DNA of 64,000 nucleotides. Origin: Brevundimonas sp. Lineage in GTDB: Bacteria; Pseudomonadota; Alphaproteobacteria; Caulobacterales; Caulobacteraceae. The stretch is taken from positions 62,001-126,000 of the forward strand of contig NZ_JAIYCP010000005.1 of assembly GCF_027487935.1 (NCBI RefSeq), read 5' to 3'. The notes beneath the pieces are model-generated. The model saw nothing but the letters and a program-made list of their open reading frames with translations. It was not told the DNA's origin and searched no databases. The position numbers were made by a program, and so were the translations under genes. This document shows, in pieces, positions 55,181 through 63,858 of the stretch (position 1 is its first letter; every line of letters begins with the position of its first letter).

Positions 55181-56653
55181 TTAGCGGCGCTGCTGCGAAC
55201 GGGAGACCTGGGCCAGCACGGCTTGCAGGCGGCCGGCCGAGGGACCGAACCCGAACAGGGCGGAGTCGATCCTCAGGGCCACGGCCTGGGCCTTGTCCTG
55301 GTCAGCCACCCCCGCGACCCCCAGCGCGAAATAGCTCGACATGGCGAATTTGGCTTCGGGGCTGCCCTGACGGGCCGCCTCCTCGAACCATTTGAAGGCG
55401 CGGGCATAGTCGGCGGGCAGGCCGATACCCTCGGCATACATGACCGCCAGCACCAGCTGGGCTTCTGACGAGCCGTTCACGGCGGCCATCTGAATGGCGC
55501 GGACGCGTTCCAGACTGGACAGCCGGCCCTCCATCGGGTTGCCCAGCATGGCCTCCAGAGTCTCTATCTGGCGTTTGGACAGCTCCTCCGGCCGTTGGGC
55601 GACCGTCTCCGAGACGCCCAGATAGCGCAGGGCGCGGCCGACGTGCAGGAACGGCAGCTCCCCGGCCATCCGGCCGAGGGCATATTCATAGGCGTCACCG
55701 CGCGGGCGACTCTCGTCAGAGAAGGGCACACCCGAACGCGGCGCAGCTGTCGGGTAGAATTCGAACGGCGGCGTCCACTGCCTTGCCTTGGTCTCGACGA
55801 AGCTCTGGTACTGGGCGCGGCTGGGTGCCGAGCGCTCGAAATCCTTCAGCAGGACATAGGCACCGACGTCGCCGGTCTGCACCGCCAGATAGTTGTAAAG
55901 ATAGGCGTCGACGTCGTTGCGCTGGAACAGGTTGGTCGCCGCACTGTAGCGAGGGCGGTCGGAGCCGCCCAAATCGCCATCATTTTTTCTGCCCAGGGCA
56001 TCGCGGGCCTCGCGATTGTCCTCGGGTTCGCCAAACGGGCCGTAGAGGCGGTCGTGCAAGCGCGCCAGGGTCCGGTAGCCATCGGCGTCCAGGGTGGAAA
56101 GGATATAGATGACGCGGTCGCGCACCGCCTCCTGCTCTTCCCGCGTCATCTGGCCCAGCTGGCGATCCAGCCGCTGATAGGCCGTGTGACGCTCCCAGGC
56201 GCGGCAGTCGTCATAGCGCGACAGGGGTCGCAAGTCGCCAAAGCCGTCGCTTTCGACGCGGTTGATCGGGGCGTAGCCCTCGTCATTGGCCAGCGCCATG
56301 GCATACCAGGTCGCGCTTTCGATCGGGTCCTCGATGTTCTTGTCGGTCGCCCGGAGCGCCGCATAGCGGCCCCCCAGCTCAAGCTGGGCGAAGAAATCAC
56401 CGCGGAAGGCCGCGCGCCGCAGGGCCCGCAGGCCCGATTCCTGGGCGTTGAACTCTGAACCGGTCAGGGACGCCGGTCGCGGGCAGGCGTTGGAGGCCAC
56501 CTCGCTGCGTTGCCAGAACTGCAAGCCGTCGCTGCACGAGACCATGGCGAAGGCCGTCAGGGCCAGCAGACCGGCGACGGCGGCGATAGCGACCGGAGCG
56601 CGGCCCCGACCAAAAGGGGAGCTGCCTTCCTTGTTGGATCGACTCTCGCTCAT
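55181..56653 (-). CDS. membrane-anchored Sel1-repeat protein
   Basis: The 490-residue protein has a basic N-terminus and one hydrophobic segment (about residues 21-40; PVAIAAVAGLLALTAFAMVSC) that may be a signal anchor or a weak lipobox. Next comes a large alpha-helical part with early Sel1-like features (FFAQLELGGRYAAL, ESATWYAMALAND) and a clear C-terminal Sel1 repeat pair (SSEAQLVLAVMYAEGIGLPADYARAFKWFEEAARQGSPEAKFAMSSYFALG). It stands 12 bases before the beta-helix gene and is surely its operon partner. Sel1 repeats usually mediate protein contacts in the periplasm. A near-consensus CtrA site lies about 80 bases upstream. Confidence 0.75.
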   Translation of the reverse strand: MSESRSNKEGSSPFGRGRAPVAIAAVAGLLALTAFAMVSCSDGLQFWQRSEVASNACPRPASLTGSEFNAQESGLRALRRAAFRGDFFAQLELGGRYAALRATDKNIEDPIESATWYAMALANDEGYAPINRVESDGFGDLRPLSRYDDCRAWERHTAYQRLDRQLGQMTREEQEAVRDRVIYILSTLDADGYRTLARLHDRLYGPFGEPEDNREARDALGRKNDGDLGGSDRPRYSAATNLFQRNDVDAYLYNYLAVQTGDVGAYVLLKDFERSAPSRAQYQSFVETKARQWTPPFEFYPTAAPRSGVPFSDESRPRGDAYEYALGRMAGELPFLHVGRALRYLGVSETVAQRPEELSKRQIETLEAMLGNPMEGRLSSLERVRAIQMAAVNGSSEAQLVLAVMYAEGIGLPADYARAFKWFEEAARQGSPEAKFAMSSYFALGVAGVADQDKAQAVALRIDSALFGFGPSAGRLQAVLAQVSRSQQRR

Positions 56654-56730
56654 ACGCCCCTCGCACGGCTGGAAACGGGCCGCCTCACGCCCCTACGCTT
56701 ACCTCGCACGAGGCGGACAGTCCGGCCCCG

Positions 56731-56746
56731 TTAACCATCTGTCAAG
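56731..56746 (-). promoter_or_regulatory. near-consensus CtrA site upstream of the Sel1/beta-helix operon
   Basis: Read on the minus strand the sequence is TTGA-N7-TTAAC, one mismatch from the CtrA consensus TTAA-N7-TTAAC. The plus strand contains TTAACCAT. It lies 78 bases upstream of the Sel1 gene start, a fitting place for an activator. Not tested. Confidence 0.45.
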
Positions 56747-56918
56747 GTAAACGCCGGTTCGTGACAAAGCGGTGGCGGATGGTTGCCTTTTTGCAGGGCT
56801 GAGTCAGTTTTTTACGGGAATCAGCGGGTTGCGTATTCGCCTGTCAGGGGAAAACCGGCCTCTCGCCAGTCGGACAGCGGCTCCCTATATGATTCTGCCG
56901 GACCTCTGGAGCGACCCG

Positions 56919-57410
56919 ATGGCCTATGCCGCCCGCGACGATCGACCCGCCGACAAGGCCGCCCGCTATGCCGAGGTCGAGGCCGAGATTCTGGCCGTTC
57001 TGGAGGGCGAGCCCGACCAGACGGCACGCATGGCCACGGTTGCCTCCATGCTGGCCGATGCCTTTCCCGCCTTTTTCTGGACCGGCTTCTACCGGGTGGA
57101 CCCGGACAAGGCCGATGAACTGGTCGTCGGTCCCTATCAGGGCACCCTCGGCTGTCTGCGAATCGCCTTCGGTCGCGGCGTCTGCGGCGCGGCAGCACGG
57201 GACCGGGTCACGCAGGTCGTGGACGACGTTCACGCCTTCCCCGGACACATCGCCTGCGACAGCCGCTCAGCCAGCGAGATCGTGGTCCCGGTATTCGACG
57301 CCTCGGGCACCCTGATCGCCGTGTTTGACGTGGACGCGACCGTACCCTCAGCCTTTGACGCCGTCGACGCCGAGGCCCTGGAACGGCTTATGGCCCGGGT
57401 GTTCGGCTGA
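56919..57410 (+). CDS. GAF-domain free methionine-(R)-sulfoxide reductase-like protein
   Basis: The 163-residue single GAF domain resembles fRMsr (YebR-like), which reduces free methionine-R-sulfoxide. The characteristic stretches GPYQGTLGCLRIAFGRGVCGAAA and HIACDSRSASEIVVPVFD supply three cysteines (in GCLRI, GVCGAA and HIACD) at the positions of the catalytic and resolving Cys. The ATG at 56919 has TGGAG six bases upstream; the track's start at 56772 adds 49 residues of a different character. Confidence 0.87.
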   Translation: MAYAARDDRPADKAARYAEVEAEILAVLEGEPDQTARMATVASMLADAFPAFFWTGFYRVDPDKADELVVGPYQGTLGCLRIAFGRGVCGAAARDRVTQVVDDVHAFPGHIACDSRSASEIVVPVFDASGTLIAVFDVDATVPSAFDAVDAEALERLMARVFG

Positions 57411-57462
57411 TCGTCCGGACGCAGTGTAGGCTTCGAGGGGTGTTTCTGGCACCGATGGCCTT

Positions 57463-57492
57463 GGACATCGGACACTCCGGACACTCTGGACC
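57463..57492. repeat. 9-bp tandem repeat before the SDR gene
   Basis: GGACACTCC, GGACACTCT and GGACC follow one another at 57470, 57479 and 57488, preceded by a partial GGACATC. A similar 9-bp tandem repeat with a CGGGCAATC core lies at 62891-62917. No function is visible. Confidence 0.5.
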
Positions 57493-57513
57493 GGGCTTTT
57501 TGGGGGACGTGAC

Positions 57514-58191
57514 ATGACGGATCGGGTGATCGCAATCACAGGCGGCCATGGCGTCCTGGGCCGGGCCGTCGTCGAGGCCGCCCTGGCCGACGGTCTGAAG
57601 GTCGCGATCATCGACCATGCCCCGGGTCAGTCCGCACCCGAAGGCGTGCTCGAACTCGGCGGTGTCGACCTGACCGATCCGGCCTCGGCGCAGACAGCGA
57701 TCGACCGGGTGGCGGCGCATTTCGGCCGGCTCGACGCCCTGTTCAATATCGCGGGCGGCTTCGTCTGGCAGACGACCGATGACGCCGACCCGGCCTGGGC
57801 CAGTATGTTCGCCCTGAATGTCGCGACCGCCCTGAACGCCAGCCGGGCTGCCCTGCCCCATCTGAAGGCCTCGGCTGAGGGCCGGATCGTCAATGTCGGG
57901 GCCAATGCGGCCCTGAAGAGTGCGGCGGGCATGGGGGCCTATGCCGCCTCCAAGGCGGGCGTCCATCGCCTGACCGAGAGCCTGGCCGAGGAGCTGAAGG
58001 ACACCTCGGTGACCGTCAACGCCGTCCTGCCCTCCATCCTCGACACCGCCCGGAACCGCCAGGACATGCCCGACGCCGATCCGGCAAAATGGGTCACCCC
58101 CGCCGACCTCGCCCGCGTCATGCTGTTCCTCGCCTCGCCCGAAAGTCGCGCCATCACCGGGGCGCTGATCCCGGTCACGGGCCGGGTCTGA
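57514..58191 (+). CDS. short-chain dehydrogenase/reductase
   Basis: The 225-residue SDR has the cofactor motif TGGHGVLG near the N-terminus, NIAGG in place of the usual NNAG, and the catalytic YAASK at about residue 148, with a Ser position replaced or shifted within VNVGANAALKSAAGMGAY. The cofactor preference cannot be read with certainty; Asp after the second strand (IIDHA) favours NAD. The stop overlaps the next ATG by one base, so it is coupled to the CitE-like gene. The substrate is unknown. Confidence 0.83.
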   Translation: MTDRVIAITGGHGVLGRAVVEAALADGLKVAIIDHAPGQSAPEGVLELGGVDLTDPASAQTAIDRVAAHFGRLDALFNIAGGFVWQTTDDADPAWASMFALNVATALNASRAALPHLKASAEGRIVNVGANAALKSAAGMGAYAASKAGVHRLTESLAEELKDTSVTVNAVLPSILDTARNRQDMPDADPAKWVTPADLARVMLFLASPESRAITGALIPVTGRV

Positions 58192-59099
58192 TGTCGGCCG
58201 CGTCGGATCGGGAGGTCCCCCAGGGTCGAGGAGCGCGGCCAATCGCCTTGACCCGCTCCGTCCTCTATCTGCCTGCCAGCAATCCGCGGGCGATCGAAAA
58301 GGCGCGCGGCCTGGACGCCGACGCCGTCATCCTGGACCTCGAGGACGCGGTCGCCCCGGACGCCAAGGCCGAGGCCCGGCAGGCCGCCGTCGCGGCCCTG
58401 ACCGCCGGCGGCTTCGCAGGCCGGGTCGGGGTCCGGATCAACGGCCTCGACACCCCCTGGGGCACCGACGATCTGGCCGCCCTCGCCGGTCTCAGCCCCG
58501 ATTTCGTGGTCGCCCCCAAGATCGAGAGCCCCGAGGCCGTCCGGGCCGTCGCCGACCGCCTGCCCGCCGAGGTCGATCTGTGGATCATGATCGAGACGCC
58601 CCTGTCGGTGCTGCGGCTCGACGCCATCGCCGGGGCCGGCACCCCCCTCGCCGCCCTGATGCTGGGCATCAATGATTTCGGCGAGCGGATGAATCTGGTG
58701 CTCGGCCCGGACCGCGAACCGCTCAAGCCCTGGATGGCCGCCGTCGTCGCCGCCGCGCGCGGCCACGGCCTGCTGGCCATCGACGGCGTGGTCAATGCCA
58801 CCGACGACGCCGACCGGCTCAGGACCGAATGCCTGCAGGGCCGCGCCTTCGGCTTCGACGGCAAGAGCCTGATCCACCCGGCCCAGATCGAGACTGCCAA
58901 CGCCGCCTTCTCCCCCTCCCCCGAAGAGATCGCCCGGGCCCGTGAAGTCGTCGCCGCCTTCGCCGCCGCCGATGCGGAGGGCAAGGGTGCCATCCGGGTC
59001 GGCTACCGCATGGTCGAACGCCTCCACCTCGACGCCGCCCACCGCCTGCTGGCCCGTCACGCAGCGGCCTCGACGCCGTCCGGACTCAGGCCTATCTAG
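58191..59099 (+). CDS. HpcH/HpaI aldolase/CitE-like CoA-ester lyase
   Basis: The 302-residue protein belongs to the citrate-lyase beta-like family (malyl-CoA, citramalyl-CoA or related lyases). Visible are SVLYLPASNPRAIEKA, the metal-binding LDLEDAVAPDAK, VRINGLDTPWGTDDL, IMIETPLSVL, GINDFGERM and the C-terminal GFDGKSLIHPAQIE. It cleaves or forms a C-C bond of a CoA ester. The track's start 34 codons upstream lies in the SDR gene; the ATG at 58191 overlaps the SDR stop. Confidence 0.88.
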   Translation: MSAASDREVPQGRGARPIALTRSVLYLPASNPRAIEKARGLDADAVILDLEDAVAPDAKAEARQAAVAALTAGGFAGRVGVRINGLDTPWGTDDLAALAGLSPDFVVAPKIESPEAVRAVADRLPAEVDLWIMIETPLSVLRLDAIAGAGTPLAALMLGINDFGERMNLVLGPDREPLKPWMAAVVAAARGHGLLAIDGVVNATDDADRLRTECLQGRAFGFDGKSLIHPAQIETANAAFSPSPEEIARAREVVAAFAAADAEGKGAIRVGYRMVERLHLDAAHRLLARHAAASTPSGLRPI

Positions 59100-59147
59100 T
59101 CCCTCCAGAAAAACAGAACCCGGCCCTCAAGTAGCGAGGCGCCGGTC

Positions 59148-59172
59148 GTCATCCCGGCGGAGGCCGGGAGCC
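59148..59172. repeat. short palindromic repeat before the KAS III gene
   Basis: GTCATCCCGG and CCGGGAGCC surround GCGGAGG, a hairpin of the kind scattered between genes of alphaproteobacteria. It separates the SDR/CitE pair from the KAS III gene and may partly end transcription. Confidence 0.45.
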
Positions 59173-59191
59173 GAGCGTTAGGGCCCCTCTT

Positions 59192-60313
59192 ATGACCAAC
59201 TCCGTCATCGCCGCCACCGGCCTGTTCACACCCGAACAGTCGATCTCCAACGTCGAGCTGGTCGCCGCCTACAATGCCTGGGCAGAACAGTTCAACGCCG
59301 ACCACGCCGCCGAAATCGCCGAAGGTGATGTCGCCGCCCTGACCCCCTCCTCGGTCGAGTTCATTGAAAAAGCCTCGGGCATCAAGAGCCGCTTCGTGCT
59401 CGACAAGGCCGGCGTCCTCGACCCGGCCCGCATGGCCCCGAACATCCCCGAGCGCGCCGACGAGGACCTGTCGATCATGGCCGAGATGGCCGTCGCCGCC
59501 GCGCGCCAGGCCATCGCGGCCTGGGGCAAGCCGGTCAGCGAGATCGGCGCCGTCCTGTGCGCCGCCTCCAACATGCCGCGCCCCTATCCGGCCCTGTCGA
59601 TCGAGGTGCAGCAGGCCCTGGGTATCGAGGGTTTCGCCTTCGACATGAATGTGGCCTGCTCCTCGGCGACCTTCGGCATCAAGACCGCCGCGGACTTCAT
59701 CGCCTCGGGCTCCGTCAAGGCCGTGCTGATGGTCAACCCCGAGGTCTGCTCCGCCCATCTGAACTTCAAGGACCGCGACAGCCATTTCATCTTCGGCGAC
59801 GTCGCCACCGCGGTGATCGTCGAGGCCTCGGACCAGGCCGGCCCCGGCGGCTGGGACGTCATCGGCACGCGGCTGAAGACCGTCTTCTCCAACAACATCC
59901 GCAACAATTTCGGCTTCCTCAACAACGCCGCGCCCGAGGGCATCGGCGCGCCCGACAAGCTGTTCATCCAGCAGGGCCGCAAGGTGTTCAAGGATGTGGT
60001 GCCCATGGTCTCGGACATGATCGTGGAACACGCCGGCGACCTCGGCCTCGACCCCCACGGCCTCAAGCGGATGTGGCTGCACCAGGCCAATATCAACATG
60101 AACCAGTTCATCGGCCGCAAGGTGCTGGGCCGCGAGCCGACGCCGGACGAGAACGTCATCGTCCTCGACGAATACGCCAACACCTCCTCGGCCGGCTCGA
60201 TCATCGCCTTCCACCTGCGTCAGCAGGACATGGCCCCCGGCGACACCGGCCTGATCTGCAGCTTCGGGGCCGGCTATTCCGCCGGGACCGTCTTCGTGCG
60301 GAAGCGCGGCTGA
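59192..60313 (+). CDS. beta-ketoacyl-ACP synthase III-like protein
   Basis: The 373-residue thiolase-fold enzyme keeps the KAS III triad: Cys156 in VACSSATFG, His297 in WLHQANINMN and Asn330 in DEYANTSSAGSI. It is about 55 residues longer than E. coli FabH, mainly by an N-terminal insert (AYNAWAEQFNADHAAEIAEGDVAALTPSS) and loops. It should condense an acyl-CoA or acyl-ACP with malonyl-ACP or a similar unit. Whether it initiates ordinary fatty acids or serves a special pathway is open. The next gene overlaps its stop (TGATG). Confidence 0.87.
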   Translation: MTNSVIAATGLFTPEQSISNVELVAAYNAWAEQFNADHAAEIAEGDVAALTPSSVEFIEKASGIKSRFVLDKAGVLDPARMAPNIPERADEDLSIMAEMAVAAARQAIAAWGKPVSEIGAVLCAASNMPRPYPALSIEVQQALGIEGFAFDMNVACSSATFGIKTAADFIASGSVKAVLMVNPEVCSAHLNFKDRDSHFIFGDVATAVIVEASDQAGPGGWDVIGTRLKTVFSNNIRNNFGFLNNAAPEGIGAPDKLFIQQGRKVFKDVVPMVSDMIVEHAGDLGLDPHGLKRMWLHQANINMNQFIGRKVLGREPTPDENVIVLDEYANTSSAGSIIAFHLRQQDMAPGDTGLICSFGAGYSAGTVFVRKRG

Positions 60314-60744
60314 TGGTCGACCGCAGCGATATCGGTGCCGTCGTCGACGCCATGTACGCCTGTATCTCCGGCCCCGCCGGACCGCGCGACTGGGCCACCC
60401 AGCGCGAGATCTTCCACCCCGAAAGCCGACAGGCCCGCACCGGCCTCGACGCCGACGGCCACCCGACCATGCTGGTCATGGGCCGCGAGGCCTATGTGGC
60501 CAACGTCACGCCCTTCTTCGCGGAGAACGGCTTCTTCGAGGTCGAGATCAGCCGGCAGATCACCGAGTTCGGCAACATGGCCCACGTCTGGTCCGTCTAT
60601 GAGGCCCGCACCCGGCCCGAGGACGTCCAGCCCGAGCGCCGCGGGATCAATTCGATCCAGCTGTGCCGCGGCCCGGACGGCCTCTGGTCCATCCTGCACA
60701 TGATCTGGGACAACGAGCGTCCCGGCCTTACGGCGTCGGCGTAG
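60313..60744 (+). CDS. NTF2-like/SnoaL-type protein
   Basis: The 143-residue protein has the cone-shaped NTF2-like fold pattern: an N-terminal helix (IGAVVDAMYACISGP), a helix-rich stretch (WATQREIFHPESRQA), and a beta-sheet with GREAYVANVTPFF, VEISRQITEFGNMAHVWSVYEAR and INSIQLCRGPDGLWSILHMIWDN. Such folds include enzymes (SnoaL, ketosteroid isomerase) and binding proteins. The start overlaps the KAS III stop by one base, so it is produced with that enzyme and may act on its product. The end overlaps the convergent M48 gene by 17 bases. Confidence 0.8.
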   Translation: MVDRSDIGAVVDAMYACISGPAGPRDWATQREIFHPESRQARTGLDADGHPTMLVMGREAYVANVTPFFAENGFFEVEISRQITEFGNMAHVWSVYEARTRPEDVQPERRGINSIQLCRGPDGLWSILHMIWDNERPGLTASA

Positions 60745-61957
60745 CAGCGTCAGCAGGCGGGGCGGCGGGCGCTGCGGCCGGCGCATTGGCCGGATGCGTC
60801 GCCTTCCACTCCATCGCCATGCGGATTCGGTTCTCGACCGAGGGGTGGTCGTAGAACAGGATTTCCTCGATCACGGTCGGCGACGGCGCGCGATATTCCG
60901 CCGTCTTGATCAGGGCCTTCGACAGCCCGTCCGGCTCATTGGCGTGGACCAGGGAGAACTGGTCGGCGTCCTGCTCGATCACCCGGATCATGGTGTTGGT
61001 CACCGGCGTCAGCAGCAGGCCGATCACCGCCGCGATGGCCGCCAGCACCGGCAAGCCCGCGGGGTCTGAGATATCCCCCACCCGGTTCGCCCCCAGCAGC
61101 CGCTTCGCCACCGGGAACAGCCGGTCGATCAGCCAGAAGACGATCGCCGCCAGCAGGATCATGATCCCGGTCATCCACAGCGAGTGCATATGGACATAGT
61201 GGCCCATTTCATGGCCCACGACGCCGCGCACCTCGGCCAGGTCGGCCCCCTTGGCGAACATCACATCGCTCATCGCCACCCGCGCCGAGCCGAACAGGCC
61301 CGAGACATTGGCGGTGTATCGGTCCGACTGCTTCGAGCCGTCATAGATGAAGATCTTGTCGTCCGGCGTGCCGGTCCGCTGCGCCAGCTCCACCACCGAA
61401 TCTCGCATCGCCCCGTCCGGGGCCGGGGTGTAGTCGTTGAACAGGGGCTCGATCAGGATCGGCGAGACGATCAGCATGAAGACGACGGCGAGGGCCGTCA
61501 GCCCCGCGCCCCAGGCCCACCACAGCCGCCGCGCATGCCGGATGATGAAATACAGGCCGACGATCAGCAGGCCGGCGAACACCGTCGAGATCGCCGTCCC
61601 CATCAGGGCCTCGGTCAGCCATCCGGCCAGCGGCTGACTGGTCAGGCCGTACTGGGTCTCGCGCCACCAGCTTTCATAGATCGCCCACGGCAGGGTCAGC
61701 ACGAAACTGACCAGCAGATAAACCACCCCGACAACCAGCGAGACCAGCTTCGGCCGCCTGCGCCGCCGCTCCAACCGGTCGCGGATGCCGCTGAGAAGGC
61801 CGGTGCGGATGATGAGCCAGCTCACGACGATCGCGACGATCGCCCCCCACAGCAGCAGCCAGTGGCCGCCGCGCGTATAGGCCACGGCCCGTTCCAGATC
61901 CTCGGGCGAAAGGGTCGCCAGCCAGCGCGCGGTCTCGGCCGCAGGGTCGATGCTCAT
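60728..61957 (-). CDS. M48 family membrane metalloprotease (Ste24/CAAX-protease-like)
   Basis: The 409-residue protein has about seven membrane helices, the zinc motif HEMGH (GVVGHEMGHYVHMHSLW) and a downstream Glu/Asp motif (EQDADQFSLVHANEPDG), as in Ste24-type M48 peptidases. The N-terminal half matches the peptidase_M48_N region (SWWRETQYGLTSQPLAGWL). The tail is Pro/Ala-rich. In bacteria such enzymes take part in membrane protein quality control. GGGAGG lies 8 bases before the ATG at 61957; the track's start adds 13 residues. Confidence 0.9.
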   Translation of the reverse strand: MSIDPAAETARWLATLSPEDLERAVAYTRGGHWLLLWGAIVAIVVSWLIIRTGLLSGIRDRLERRRRRPKLVSLVVGVVYLLVSFVLTLPWAIYESWWRETQYGLTSQPLAGWLTEALMGTAISTVFAGLLIVGLYFIIRHARRLWWAWGAGLTALAVVFMLIVSPILIEPLFNDYTPAPDGAMRDSVVELAQRTGTPDDKIFIYDGSKQSDRYTANVSGLFGSARVAMSDVMFAKGADLAEVRGVVGHEMGHYVHMHSLWMTGIMILLAAIVFWLIDRLFPVAKRLLGANRVGDISDPAGLPVLAAIAAVIGLLLTPVTNTMIRVIEQDADQFSLVHANEPDGLSKALIKTAEYRAPSPTVIEEILFYDHPSVENRIRMAMEWKATHPANAPAAAPAAPPADAATPTP

Positions 61958-62041
61958 GACGGTGTCCTCCCTGACGCGCGAAGATGACGCCCGCAAGGAA
62001 CCGCTGTCAGCTTAAATCGCGGTCATGTGACCCCGACCGCG

Positions 62042-62722
62042 TCAGAACAGGAACGTCAGGGACCCGACGATCCGGCTGTCCGCCAGGGTGTCGTCCTCGA
62101 GATCCGTGTCGTGATAGCGGACGTCGATCAGGACCCTGTCGGTCAGCACACGGTCAACGCCCAGGTTCCAGGTGGTGTAGTCACCGAAGACGTCCAGGGC
62201 CTGATGGCCGACCGACCCGGACACGGTCCAGTCCGTGCCGACGATCACGGCGGCCCTGGCCTCGACATAGGTCGCCGTATCGTCCTCGCCGAAATAGTCA
62301 GGGGACCAGAAGACAGCCGCGCCCAGTGTGACCGGCCCGAAGGCCCGCGACGCAGCGGCCTTCAGCTCCACAAAGTCATAGTCGGCATTGTCCGGTTGCG
62401 AGGGGTAGAGATAGGCGACCGCCCCCAGATCGACCTCGAAGCCCTGAACCTCGCGCCGATAGCCCCCATAGAGGTCGATCTCCCCGTCGGTGCCGTTCGG
62501 ATAATCCACGTTCGAGGCCCACGCGCCGGCGTAGAAGTCACCGGCCGTAACATCGACACTTCCGAAAACCTGGCCGCCCTCATCCGTCTGGCTGAAGCCG
62601 CGAAAGACATAGTCGCTGGCCACACCGACCGTCCAACTGACCTCGGGCTGGCCCTGGGCCCGGGCGGGCGTGCTGACCGCAAGCCCCAGAAGCACCACCG
62701 CGCCGACCATCCATGATTTCAT
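62042..62722 (-). CDS. TorF-family putative outer membrane porin
   Basis: The 226-residue protein has a signal peptide (MKSWMVGAVVLLGLAVSTPARAQ) and a beta-barrel pattern ending in the aromatic LTFLF typical of outer membrane proteins. The motifs VSWTVGVASDYVFRGFSQTDEGGQVFGSVDV and YAGAWASNVDYPNGTDGEIDLYGGYRRE match the TorF/TIGR02001 family of putative porins. I chose the ATG at 62722, which has GGGG at usable spacing; ATG 62731 is possible. The transported solute is unknown. Confidence 0.85.
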   Translation of the reverse strand: MKSWMVGAVVLLGLAVSTPARAQGQPEVSWTVGVASDYVFRGFSQTDEGGQVFGSVDVTAGDFYAGAWASNVDYPNGTDGEIDLYGGYRREVQGFEVDLGAVAYLYPSQPDNADYDFVELKAAASRAFGPVTLGAAVFWSPDYFGEDDTATYVEARAAVIVGTDWTVSGSVGHQALDVFGDYTTWNLGVDRVLTDRVLIDVRYHDTDLEDDTLADSRIVGSLTFLF

Positions 62723-62890
62723 CGCGTCCATCCCCGATAATGGGCCCCGAACGACCGAGTCTTCAACATCGAACCCGGCCGGGACCACAGCGTCATCAGC
62801 AGAACGACACGGAAGGCCCGACGATCGCCGGCATTGTGCGCGAGCGGCTGATGCTCATGCACGCGGGCGGGGCCCGGTGCCTGTCCGGCC

Positions 62891-62917
62891 ATCCGGGCAA
62901 TCCGGGCAATCCGGAGC
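62891..62917. repeat. 9-bp tandem repeat between the porin and membrane-protein genes
   Basis: ATCCGGGCA occurs at 62891 and 62900, followed by ATCCGGAGC at 62909. The unit resembles the 9-bp repeat at 57463. The rest of this 226-bp gap shows no gene. Confidence 0.5.
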
Positions 62918-62948
62918 CTGTATTCGTGGATCGTGCCGGTATCGAGCC

Positions 62949-63749
62949 TCAGGGCGTCGGCGTCGCCCCCGGCGGCGGGCCGGGAGGGGCGGGGAAGGCC
63001 AACGGGTCCACCGCCGCACCCGGCGTTCCGGCGGCAACCGCATCATACAGGGCGGTTCCGACCGGAGAGTAGGTGATGCCCTGGATCGCCACGAACATGG
63101 CGAACATGGCGGCGATGCCCCAGCCCCAGGCCGGATGGACGCGACCGTTTCGCACCAGGTCCGCAATGATGCCGATCAGGGGGAAGATCAGGGTGGCGAC
63201 AAAGGTGGCTTCCCACGCCCAGGGCATGAGCAGAGGCAACGGCAACAAACGCCCCAGGGCCGGTCCGAGGAGTATGGCCATGGCAGTGAAGTGCAGGCGC
63301 TGATGCCAGTCTGTCGAACGCCGCAAGGCGATGGCCGCGACGGTCAGGCCTGTGAAGGCGATCAATGAAACGGGATCGAAGACCAGAAACTGGAGCGGCT
63401 TGAAGAAGAAGGGCACATGGGCCTGCCGGATCATGTTCTCTGTCACCAGCCAGCCGAGGACGAGCATGGGCACCATCCAGGCGGCCGCGATCCAGCCAAG
63501 CGGTCTGTGGAACCGGACTTGTCCGGTGGCGATCAGGATGTTCTGGACGAGAAAGATGGCGACCCAGCCCATGAAGACGACCGCATGGGCATGCACGAGC
63601 GGCGGCGCCTGGAAACTGGACCGTCCGGTGGCCAGCTGAAACGAGAACCCGGCCACGATCACCAAAACCATGACGATCGCGCTGATCAGGAAAAAGCGCT
63701 CCCCGCCCCGTTTTCCAGCGCGTCCGATGCCCGATGCCGTCATGATCAT
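62949..63749 (-). CDS. seven-helix integral membrane protein, hypothetical
   Basis: The 266-residue protein has about seven hydrophobic helices starting with FFLISAIVMVLVIVAGFSFQLATG. Histidines sit at helix ends (PPLVHAHAVVFMGW, DWHQRLHFTAMAILLGP), as in small haem- or quinone-related membrane proteins of unknown function; this is only a resemblance. The C-terminal tail is Pro/Gly-rich. ATG 63743 is an alternative start. It lies upstream of the porin on the same strand but 226 bp apart. Confidence 0.65.
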   Translation of the reverse strand: MIMTASGIGRAGKRGGERFFLISAIVMVLVIVAGFSFQLATGRSSFQAPPLVHAHAVVFMGWVAIFLVQNILIATGQVRFHRPLGWIAAAWMVPMLVLGWLVTENMIRQAHVPFFFKPLQFLVFDPVSLIAFTGLTVAAIALRRSTDWHQRLHFTAMAILLGPALGRLLPLPLLMPWAWEATFVATLIFPLIGIIADLVRNGRVHPAWGWGIAAMFAMFVAIQGITYSPVGTALYDAVAAGTPGAAVDPLAFPAPPGPPPGATPTP

Positions 63750-63858
63750 CCCCCGATGCCCCGGGCATACTAGGACCGCTCGCGATACGGGTCAAAGAGG
63801 AGCGTGACCCGGTGCCGGGATCCCACCACCCGGGGCTGACACTCGCTCACTCTGGCCT

